This document shows, in pieces, positions 1-7,014 of a stretch of 64,000 nucleotides of DNA. The translations under genes and the position numbers were made by a program. The stretch lies in NCBI RefSeq assembly GCF_014697575.1, contig NZ_JACJSC010000010.1, positions 62,001-126,000 of the forward strand, written 5' to 3'. Position 1 is the stretch's first letter. Every line of letters begins with the position of its first letter. The notes under the pieces are model-generated. The model saw only the letters and a program-made list of their open reading frames with translations, did not search any database and had not been told where the DNA came from. This stretch comes from Planktothrix sp. FACHB-1365 (lineage in GTDB: Bacteria; Cyanobacteriota; Cyanobacteriia; Cyanobacteriales; Microcoleaceae).

Positions 1-1872
1 GACTTTTTGGTGATTGATCAAGTGTCTAAAGTTTATGACACCCCAAAAGGGAAATATATTGTGCTTGAAGATATCAATCTTCGGGTCAAAGAAGGCGAAT
101 TTATTTGCATTATCGGTCACTCCGGTTGCGGAAAATCCACGCTATTAAATATGGTGGCTGGGTTTAATCAACCGACAACCGGGGTAATATCTGTTCAAGG
201 ACAATTGATCACCGAACCTGGGCCAGAACGAATGGTGGTGTTTCAAAATTATTCTCTGTTACCTTGGTTGACAGCGAAAGAAAATATTCATTTAGGGGTT
301 GAGTCAGTATATCCTGACAAATCAACCACCGAACAACTGGAAATTGTCAAAGAAAATTTAGAGTTAGTGGGGTTATCGGAAGCGGCGAATAAAAAACCCT
401 CTCAACTCTCAGGAGGTATGAAACAACGGGTTTCCATCGCCCGCGCCTTAGCGACTCGTCCCCAAATGCTGATTTTAGACGAACCCTTCGGTGCTTTAGA
501 CCCCATTACCCGCGAAGAATTACAAGAAGAACTTCTGAGTATTTGGCAAGATCATCGGATTACAGTTTTAATGATTACCCATGATATTGATGAAGCCTTG
601 TTTTTAGCCGACCGTTTGGTGATGATGACCAATGGCCCCGCCGCCCAAATTGGAGAGATCCTAGACATTCCCTTCTCCCGTCCCCGCAACCGGGCTAAAA
701 TTATGGAAGATCCGCGATATTATGAATTGCGGAACTATGCCCTAGATTTCCTCTTCCGACGCTTTGCCCATCATGAGGAAGATGAAGAGACCACCGAAGA
801 GATCACAATAGAAGATACAACCCCTGACACGGGATTAGCACAAAGCACTACAATAGCACCCAGTTCTAGTCATATAGCAACAGAGGTGCTGAATATGCAA
901 CCCAATAGACCTAACCCAGATGAAAATCCCTATGCTACAACGCCTGAACCTGAGTTAACTCATGCAGTCGATCCCGTGGCTCCACCCGAAGAAATGTCAC
1001 CTGCGACGAAAACAGGGATATTATTTGCACTCTGGGGAGTTATTATTGCAACCTTAGTGGGCTCATTAGTCTTTAATTCCACCCCTACCACCGCCAATAA
1101 AGAGGCAGAAACCCCAGAATCATCTGCTACGACGATGGAAACAGAAACCACTACCGTTACTGAAACGGTGACTCCCATCACAACAGCCTCTCCCACCCTA
1201 TCCCCCACTCCGACTGCTACCTTATCGCCCACAGTTCCCTCGGTCAGTCCTTCTCCCTCCTTGGAGTCAACCGCAACTCCTTCACCGAACGCAGTAGCAA
1301 CGACATCACCCAGTCCCAATAGCCTTGGATCGACAACAAGCCCTTCCTCTCCCGGTTCAACAACGGCTATCGCCCCGACAACAACCCTATCTCCATCCCC
1401 AACAACGATTTCACCTTCTCCCGTTGCGACGGCATCCCCAACCCCTGAGAGTTTAGCGGCGGCGACAACTTCCCCCTCTGGAACAGCAACCGAACCTACC
1501 ACAACGGCCTCACCCTCGGTTTCTCCTTCTCCGGTGGCTACCACCTCGCCGACTGAATCAGCAACATCCATGAGTAGCACAACAGCAACCCCTAGTGCTG
1601 AGGATCTTGAACAGTTAAATCAAGAGGTTTTTGCCACCATTAATGAAGCTTGGACAAGCACTCCAGTAACAGCCGTCTCTGTTTATATCGTTAAAGTGAG
1701 TCGAACTGGGGATATTTTAAGTTATGAAGCTAAATCTCCTGATGCGACTCAAAATGTTAATAATACCCCTCTGCCAAAGTTAGTCAAGTCGGATGTTACC
1801 CAAACTCCCTATACTCAATTTGAGGCAACTTTTACCCCCGCAGGAACTTTAGATCTCAAATCGGCTCAATAG
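1..1872 (+). CDS. nrtD: Nitrate ABC transporter ATP-binding protein NrtD with C-terminal membrane-anchored extension (5' partial)
   Basis: The reading frame is open at the window edge (Asp-Phe precede the first Leu/Val codons), so the true start lies outside. Counting from position 7, residues 1-255 are an ABC ATPase: Walker A GHSGCGKST (about 37-45), signature LSGGMKQR (about 133-140), Walker B LILDEP (about 156-161) and H-loop ITHD (about 190). The sequence matches NrtD, the cytoplasmic ATPase that drives nitrate/nitrite import with NrtA, NrtB and NrtC; narB downstream supports this. NrtD normally ends near residue 275. Here the frame continues with an acidic linker, one hydrophobic helix (about 337-357), a Ser/Thr/Pro-rich stalk (about 360-530) and a folded-looking C-terminal domain of about 85 residues, ending at a TAG. 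An internal ATG at 895 has AGAGGTG eight bases upstream, so the tail may also be made as a separate protein. NrtD identity is secure; the tail's function is unknown. Confidence 0.9.
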   Translation, partial: DFLVIDQVSKVYDTPKGKYIVLEDINLRVKEGEFICIIGHSGCGKSTLLNMVAGFNQPTTGVISVQGQLITEPGPERMVVFQNYSLLPWLTAKENIHLGVESVYPDKSTTEQLEIVKENLELVGLSEAANKKPSQLSGGMKQRVSIARALATRPQMLILDEPFGALDPITREELQEELLSIWQDHRITVLMITHDIDEALFLADRLVMMTNGPAAQIGEILDIPFSRPRNRAKIMEDPRYYELRNYALDFLFRRFAHHEEDEETTEEITIEDTTPDTGLAQSTTIAPSSSHIATEVLNMQPNRPNPDENPYATTPEPELTHAVDPVAPPEEMSPATKTGILFALWGVIIATLVGSLVFNSTPTTANKEAETPESSATTMETETTTVTETVTPITTASPTLSPTPTATLSPTVPSVSPSPSLESTATPSPNAVATTSPSPNSLGSTTSPSSPGSTTAIAPTTTLSPSPTTISPSPVATASPTPESLAAATTSPSGTATEPTTTASPSVSPSPVATTSPTESATSMSSTTATPSAEDLEQLNQEVFATINEAWTSTPVTAVSVYIVKVSRTGDILSYEAKSPDATQNVNNTPLPKLVKSDVTQTPYTQFEATFTPAGTLDLKSAQ

Positions 1873-1888
1873 AGCATCAATGAGGAGG

Positions 1889-1915
1889 AATTGGGATCAT
1901 AATCAGTTCCCAATT
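1889..1915 (+). terminator. Rho-independent-type terminator after nrtD
   Basis: Perfect 8-bp stem AATTGGGA/TCCCAATT (1889-1896 and 1908-1915) with an 11-nt loop, followed by a pyrimidine-rich run containing seven T. It sits 17 bases after the nrtD stop and before narB, so narB may have its own promoter in 1916-2049 or depend on read-through. Seen directly; activity inferred. Confidence 0.6.
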
Positions 1916-2049
1916 TCTCTCTTTTTTTCTCGATTTTCATTGGTAATAAACGCTTTTAATTCAATATCAATCATCAAATATTTCAGCTATAAAAGTTTGT
2001 TTAAATTTTCACTTCATTTTTTGAATTTAGAATTTTTTCTGATAACATT

Positions 2050-4224
2050 ATGAACACGATTAAAACACTTTGCCCCTTTTGTGGTGTGGGTTGTGGTTTA
2101 GAAATTGTCTCTACACCAACTTCCGATCAAGACATTAAGCGGGATCAACACGGAAACCCAATTTGGAAAGTCCGAGGCGATCGCCAACATCCCTCTAGTC
2201 AAGGTATGGTCTGTGTTAAAGGAGCTACCGTTACAGAATCCATTCGTCGCGATCGCCTTTTACACCCCATGATCCGAGAAACCTTAGATCAACCCTTCCG
2301 ACAAGTGAGTTGGGATGAAGCCTTAACTTTAATTGTGGATCAAATCAATAGCGTTCGCAGCCAGTATGGTTCTGATGCCTTGTGTATGTACGGTTCTGGT
2401 CAGTTTGTTACAGAAGATTATTATGTCGCTCAAAAACTGATCAAAGGGTGTTTAGGAACCAATAATTTTGATGCTAATTCTCGTTTATGTATGTCTTCTG
2501 CTGTATCAGGTTATGTTCAAAGTTTAGGTGCTGATGGCCCCCCCTGCTGTTATGATGATTTAGAATTAACGGATTGTGCGTTTATTGTAGGCAGTAATAC
2601 CGCCGAATGTCATCCGATTGTTTTTAATCGTTTTGCCAAATATCATAAAAAAAATCCTGACGTTAAATTAATAGTTGTTGACCCTCGACATACCCAAACC
2701 GCCGAAGCCGCCGACTTGCATTTACCCATTCGCCCTGGAACGGATATTGATTTATTTAATGGCATTGGTTATTTATTATTAAGATGGGGAGATATTGATG
2801 CAGTTTTTATTGATGAATGTACTCGCAACTTTCAACAATATGCTCAACTTTTACAATCCTATACCCCCGAAATTGTTGCTGAACGTTGTGGAATTACAAT
2901 CGAAGCGTTAGAAACAGCCGCCCGTTATTGGCAACAATCAAAACGAATTTTATCGTTATGGTCAATGGGATTAAATCAGTCTTCCGAAGGAACTGCAAAA
3001 GTGCGATCGCTGATTAATCTACACTTAATGACGGGTCAAATTGGTAAGCCCGGATGTGGCCCCTTTTCCCTCACCGGACAACCCAACGCCATGGGAGGAC
3101 GAGAAGCGGGAGGTTTAGCCCATCTATTACCCGGTTATCGCTTTGTCAGTAACCCTCAACACCGGGCTGAAGTTGAACGGTTTTGGGGAATTCCTGAAGG
3201 TCGCATTTCTCCGGCCCCCGGACGCACCGTTTGGGATATGATTATCGGTTTAGAACAGGATGAGGTACAGTTTCTCTGGATCGCCGCTACAAATCCAGCC
3301 GTTAGTCTACCCGATCTCGAACGTACCAAAGCCGCCCTATTAAAATCCCCCTTTACCGTTTATCAAGAAGCTTACTATCCCACCGAAACCTCGGCTTATG
3401 CCCATGTCCTCCTCCCCGCTACCCAATGGAGTGAAAAAACTGGGGTGATGACCAACTCAGAACGCCGTGTTACCTATTGTCCAGGGTTTGATCAACCTCT
3501 GGGAGAAGCTCGACATGACTGGGAGATTTTTGCCGAAGTCGGACGACGCTTAGGGTTTAAAGAACAATTTGCCTTTCAAACCTCGGCGGATGTTTATGCT
3601 GAATTTGTCCAACTTACGTCAGGTCGTCCCTGTGATATGTCGGGGTTAAGCCATGACCGTTTGCAACACCAAGGGCCAACCCAATGGCCTTGTCCCGCAG
3701 GAAGTACGGAGTCCGGTCGCCAACGCTTATACACCGATAATCATTTTGCGACCCCCGACGGTCGGGCAATATTTGGGGGATATCATTCTAAAGGGTTAGC
3801 TGAACCCAGTGATCCGAATTATCCCTATGTGTTAACAACAGGTCGTCTGTATGGTCATTGGCACACCCTCACTCGCACCGGAAGAACCAACAAAACCCAA
3901 CAAATGCACCCCGACCCGTTTATTGAGATTCATCCCAAAGATGCAGCGAATTTAGGGATTGAAAATGGTGATATTGTTGAAGTGCGTTCTCGGCGGGGAA
4001 GTTGTCAATTTCCGGCTAAAGTAACCGCTTTTATCGCCCCTGGAACTGTATTTGTCCCGATGCACTGGGGGGCATTATGGGCATCGGACGCAGAAGCCAA
4101 CACGTTAACCCACCCTCATGCCTGTCCCGACTCTCGCCAACCGGAATTAAAAGCCTGTGCTGTCCAACTGAAATCAGTTATCAGTTATCAGTTATCAGTC
4201 ATCAGTCAAGAAGTGGATAGTTGA
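2050..4224 (+). CDS. narB: Ferredoxin-dependent assimilatory nitrate reductase NarB
   Basis: This 724-aa cytoplasmic molybdoenzyme reduces nitrate to nitrite using reduced ferredoxin. The N-terminus has the [4Fe-4S] ligands C8-x2-C11-x3-C15 and a fourth Cys in VCVKG. The Cys of NSRLCMSS (about 150) is the expected molybdenum ligand, and the C-terminal molydopterin-dinucleotide-binding domain (about 595-705) contains the [10 protein letters not shown] stretch. The whole length is collinear with the cyanobacterial NarB family. The ATG at 2050 is the natural start, directly upstream of the Fe-S motif. It follows nrtD, the usual cyanobacterial nitrate-assimilation order. The last 16 or so residues are encoded by a tandem heptamer repeat (4173-4207), so the tail is probably a late extension outside the conserved fold. 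The Mo cofactor requires MoaD, which is encoded in this window at 43764. Confidence 0.95.
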   Translation: MNTIKTLCPFCGVGCGLEIVSTPTSDQDIKRDQHGNPIWKVRGDRQHPSSQGMVCVKGATVTESIRRDRLLHPMIRETLDQPFRQVSWDEALTLIVDQINSVRSQYGSDALCMYGSGQFVTEDYYVAQKLIKGCLGTNNFDANSRLCMSSAVSGYVQSLGADGPPCCYDDLELTDCAFIVGSNTAECHPIVFNRFAKYHKKNPDVKLIVVDPRHTQTAEAADLHLPIRPGTDIDLFNGIGYLLLRWGDIDAVFIDECTRNFQQYAQLLQSYTPEIVAERCGITIEALETAARYWQQSKRILSLWSMGLNQSSEGTAKVRSLINLHLMTGQIGKPGCGPFSLTGQPNAMGGREAGGLAHLLPGYRFVSNPQHRAEVERFWGIPEGRISPAPGRTVWDMIIGLEQDEVQFLWIAATNPAVSLPDLERTKAALLKSPFTVYQEAYYPTETSAYAHVLLPATQWSEKTGVMTNSERRVTYCPGFDQPLGEARHDWEIFAEVGRRLGFKEQFAFQTSADVYAEFVQLTSGRPCDMSGLSHDRLQHQGPTQWPCPAGSTESGRQRLYTDNHFATPDGRAIFGGYHSKGLAEPSDPNYPYVLTTGRLYGHWHTLTRTGRTNKTQQMHPDPFIEIHPKDAANLGIENGDIVEVRSRRGSCQFPAKVTAFIAPGTVFVPMHWGALWASDAEANTLTHPHACPDSRQPELKACAVQLKSVISYQLSVISQEVDS
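4173..4207. repeat. Tandem heptamer repeat (STRR type) inside the 3' end of narB
   Basis: Five head-to-tail copies of ATCAGTT or ATCAGTC. The array lies in frame at the end of narB and codes for alternating Ile-Ser-Tyr/Val-Gln-Leu type residues. It is the same heptamer family as the array at 33184-33239. Short tandemly repeated heptamers are well known in cyanobacterial intergenic DNA. Confidence 0.85.
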
Positions 4225-4493
4225 TTAACTCTTAACGCTTTTACTAATCACTAAATATCGATAGAAACTGGGTTTTTTGGGTTCTCGCTGGTTAGGGAAC
4301 CTTTTGCGATGTCCATCGACTATTAAAGTAAGTCAGGAGTTAGGAAAATTGCTGACTTGCCTTTTCCCCAGATAGCCTCGGAATTCTGATCACAACTGTT
4401 AAAATCTTCTCTCAGGATGATGTAAACGCCCCCAGAAAGTTTTAGTTTAAAATCAAGGAAAGAATTCACCCTTTTCTCAAGTTGAGTAGACCT

Positions 4494-5228
4494 ATGAAAC
4501 CGACATTAACCTTAGCGACATTGGTATTAGCAGCCAGTTCTATGCTTCCAGCTTATGCTGTGATGCCTAATAACCCCATTAACACAACTTCTTCAAGACA
4601 GTCCTCTCAAGATTTAATTCTAGCTCAAAATAATTTTGATCAATATCGTCAACAGCGTCATGCACAGTTAGAACAGCAAATGCGGGAAGAGGTGAAAAAA
4701 CCTCAATATAACAATTTATCTCAAGCCCAAAAAGCTCAAATGATTCGGGATGCTCATAATGCCCTCGATCAAAGTTTAGATCGGGAATATGACACCTGGA
4801 AACAACGGCAATCTAATAATGGCCGTAATAATAACAATGGTCGTTATAATAATGGTCGTTATAATAACAATAATCGCAATAATAACAACAATCGTAACGA
4901 TCGCTATAGCCAACAATCATTTGATCAATATCGTCAACGCCGTCATGCGGAGTTAGAACAGCAAATGCGACAAGAGGTGAGAAAACCTCAATATAACAAT
5001 TTAACCTCAGCCCAAAAAGCCCAAATGATTCGAGATTCTCATACTCAGTTAGATCAACGTTTAGATCAAGAATATGAAGCTTGGAAACGGGGTGATACCA
5101 ACGGGAATTATAATAACGGTCGGTATAATTCAGGAACTTATAATGGGAGCGATCGCTATGATCGTTATGATCGCACCAATCAAACCTATCCCCAACCCTA
5201 TCCCAATAATGGTCGTTACACTCGTTAA
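4494..5228 (+). CDS. Secreted protein with two near-identical repeats and Asn/Arg-rich linkers
   Basis: I do not recognise a family. The 244-aa product starts at ATG 4494 because that gives a classical Sec signal peptide (Lys, hydrophobic core, cleavage after AYA); an upstream in-frame TTG would spoil it. Two repeats of about 57 residues, FDQYRQQRHAQLEQQ and FDQYRQRRHAELEQQ onward, are predicted helical and rich in Gln, Arg and Glu. Between them is a low-complexity Asn/Arg/Gly/Tyr tract (about 107-138), and a similar NGRY-type tail follows the second copy. The two repeats are also very similar at DNA level, pointing to recent duplication. The protein is likely periplasmic or extracellular. 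No neighbour suggests a role. Confidence 0.75.
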   Translation: MKPTLTLATLVLAASSMLPAYAVMPNNPINTTSSRQSSQDLILAQNNFDQYRQQRHAQLEQQMREEVKKPQYNNLSQAQKAQMIRDAHNALDQSLDREYDTWKQRQSNNGRNNNNGRYNNGRYNNNNRNNNNNRNDRYSQQSFDQYRQRRHAELEQQMRQEVRKPQYNNLTSAQKAQMIRDSHTQLDQRLDQEYEAWKRGDTNGNYNNGRYNSGTYNGSDRYDRYDRTNQTYPQPYPNNGRYTR

Positions 5229-5289
5229 TTGTAGGGTGTGTAAGCAACGCGCACGCACCATCTGGGATGATTTATCAAAGGAAAATAGA

Positions 5290-5389
5290 GCCTTGAATTA
5301 AAATTCAGGCTCAAAGCTTAAACCTATTAAAATAGGTTAAAAAATTAATAAAGCTAAAACTTTAGTTGGTTAAAACTGACTAAAGTTTT
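5290..5389. repeat. Cluster of three inverted repeats
   Basis: Three adjoining dyads are visible: GCC-T-TGAATT/AATTCA-GGC (5290-5310), AACCTATT/AATAGGTT (5321-5338) and AAAACTTTAGT/ACTAAAGTTTT (5356-5366 with 5379-5389, 12-nt loop). The cluster ends directly at the broken 5' end of the xisI fragment. It looks like a small non-autonomous palindromic element, although terminator use after the gene at 4494 is possible. Confidence 0.6.
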
Positions 5390-5392
5390 TAA

Positions 5393-5677
5393 TATACAGA
5401 AATTCCCTATGCGTATGGGGATTTACAATGTCGTTTGATTGTGAGTGAAGATAGAAACAACTTTTTATTGATTACTTTGGGATGGGAAGATGATGTACAG
5501 GTTCATGGATGTTTGGTTCATATAGAGGTGATTGGCGATAAAATTTGGATACATCGAGATGGATTAGAGGATGGAATTGCCAATGAGTTAGTTAAGGCAG
5601 GAATTCCTAAAACTCAAATTGTCTTAGGGTTTCATCCTGCTAATATTCGTCCTTACACGGAGTTTGCTGTTAATTAA
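5393..5677 (+). pseudogene. xisI: XisI-like protein (fdxN element excision controlling factor), 5'-truncated
   Basis: The frame 5393-5677 encodes about 94 residues matching the XisI family from the IPYAYGDLQ region to the C-terminus (GWEDDVQVHGC, KIWIHRDG, GIANELV, GIPKTQIVLGFHPANIRPYTEFAV). Family members are about 110 residues and begin with a helix of 20-25 residues, which is missing. A TAA at 5390-5392 immediately precedes the frame and there is no ATG with a ribosome site; the first possible start, TTG 5435, would leave 80 residues. The missing start coincides with the inverted-repeat cluster, so insertion or deletion there probably removed it. The usual partner xisH is absent. XisI was named from heterocyst fdxN element excision, but stand-alone copies are common and of unclear role. 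Confidence 0.65.
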
Positions 5678-5690
5678 TAATAAAAACTTC

Positions 5691-5716
5691 AAGACTGAGA
5701 TCATTTTCTCAGTCTT
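5691..5716. terminator. Hairpin after the xisI fragment
   Basis: Perfect 10-bp stem AAGACTGAGA/TCTCAGTCTT with a 6-nt loop. It lies between the convergent xisI remnant and the RTX gene. There is no long T-run, so a terminator role is probable but not certain. Confidence 0.55.
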
Positions 5717-5800
5717 AAAGTTGACATCCTTCCCCCACATTTTTGTAGGAAAACACTAATTGCCTTAATCCTAAAATATAGTTTCTAGCAATCAGTAAAA

Positions 5801-6508
5801 CTAGATAAATTTGAAATCTTGGTATTTTGAAATCTGTGTGAGATTAGTGTCAACGACAACAGCCAGAACATCGTTACCTTTCCAAATCAAAGTATCAATT
5901 ACTCCTGGAGAACCTGCATCTTTCTCATACCGAGTAGTCAGTGTGTACTCTCCTATGTTACCTGTAACTTGAATTTTATCTCCTTGATTCCGGTTAAAAT
6001 CCTCAATGTAAGACCAACTGCTAGAACCGGCATATCCGTAGTATCTCTGCCCGTTATAAATATGACCTAAAACAAAAGTATCGGCTCCTAAATCTCCTCG
6101 TAATCTATCACGTTCTACAGAACCAACATTATATCCATCTAAAACATCATTACCTGAACCTCCATTAAGATAATCATCGCCAGAGCCACCTAATAATTGA
6201 TCGTCGTTATAATCTCCATATAAAATGTCATTGCCAGAGTCTCCACTTAGCGAATCATTGCCATAACCGCCATGCAAATTGTCAAAGCCGTTACCACCAA
6301 TGAGGGTATCCCATCCGCTATCATCGCCACCATAGGCACTGTCATTACCATCGCCACCACTCAGATAATCATGACCATTCTGACCATGTAGTTGATCATT
6401 TCCTCCATTACCGTACAACCAATCATTTCCTGCATTACCATAAATTTGATCATTATAGGGACTACCAGGTAGATAGTCACTGTTACCAGTTCCATAAATG
6501 TCAGCCAT
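5801..6508 (-). CDS. RTX-type hemolysin-like calcium-binding repeat protein
   Basis: The 235-aa product consists from residue about 5 of glycine/aspartate nonapeptide repeats (GNAGNDWLYG, GNGGNDQLHG, GDGNDSAYGG and so on), the parallel beta-roll that folds on binding Ca2+. After about residue 135 comes a non-repeat C-terminal part containing IEDFNRNQGDKI. Proteins of this type are usually exported by a type I system using an uncleaved C-terminal signal; no signal peptide is present. The start is ATG 6508, preceded by GGAGG at good spacing; an in-frame TTG at 6514 is less likely. No T1SS genes are nearby. A second RTX-like protein is at 11684. No enzymatic domain is visible, so it may be a surface, matrix or secreted protein. 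Confidence 0.88.
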   Translation of the reverse strand: MADIYGTGNSDYLPGSPYNDQIYGNAGNDWLYGNGGNDQLHGQNGHDYLSGGDGNDSAYGGDDSGWDTLIGGNGFDNLHGGYGNDSLSGDSGNDILYGDYNDDQLLGGSGDDYLNGGSGNDVLDGYNVGSVERDRLRGDLGADTFVLGHIYNGQRYYGYAGSSSWSYIEDFNRNQGDKIQVTGNIGEYTLTTRYEKDAGSPGVIDTLIWKGNDVLAVVVDTNLTQISKYQDFKFI

Positions 6509-6620
6509 ATTCAATTCCTCCAGAGAATTAAGTTTTTAGTGTTTAGACTTGAATTGAGGTTGGGTTAAGCAAAGCAAAACCCAACAGCTACATTGAGATT
6601 TTTCGATCTGAATCTCTGCC

Positions 6621-6770
6621 TTAAGACTTGGAACTACCTTTGTTTAGATGAGCAGCAATAGTCATACCAGTAATAATGGCTTGAGCAGTATGGTTAGGTT
6701 CTTTAGATCCCTTTTCGGCGTACCCTTTTTCTTTACTGCTTGTTACTTTTTTATCCATGCTTTCAGACAT
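6621..6770 (-). CDS. Small basic protein, 49 aa, unknown
   Basis: A short frame with ATG at 6770 and a strong GGGAGG ribosome site about 8 bases upstream ends at TAA 6621. The 49-residue product begins MSESMDKKVTSSKEKGY and is Lys/Ser/Gly rich, with a mildly hydrophobic segment (AQAIITGMTIAAHL, residues about 29-42) and a KGSSKS end. It lies 113 bases upstream of the RTX gene on the same strand, so the two may be cotranscribed. I do not recognise it. A small cargo, leader or ribosomally made peptide precursor is possible but unproven. The strong ribosome site and codon-like composition argue it is real. Confidence 0.5.
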   Translation of the reverse strand: MSESMDKKVTSSKEKGYAEKGSKEPNHTAQAIITGMTIAAHLNKGSSKS

Positions 6771-7014
6771 TGATTTTGCCTCCCTTGCTTAGAAGTTAAA
6801 ATGAAAAGTTAAGAGTCATTAGAAAGTGATTAATTACCTTTCTGATAAATAGATTAAGGCGAATTTCTTTAAGGGTCAGTAGATTAAAGTCACTCATTTA
6901 AAAAATGACCTTTTTAGCGTTAAAAGGGTGATAAAGTTACCCATAGTTAACCAAAGTCAGCCAAAGTCATCTATAGTTATTATTAGAGGCTGCGACTTAC
7001 CAGTGGATACATCT

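Noticed and set aside
960-1580. Long minus-strand frame of 206 codons opposite nrtD
   Set aside because: It is the mirror of the Ser/Thr/Pro-rich stalk, whose codon bias creates an open Val/Gly/Glu-rich reverse frame. No start signal or homology.
4813-5247. Minus-strand frame of 144 codons opposite the Asn/Arg-rich gene
   Set aside because: It reflects repetitive codons on the plus strand and gives a Tyr/Asp/His-rich product without family features.
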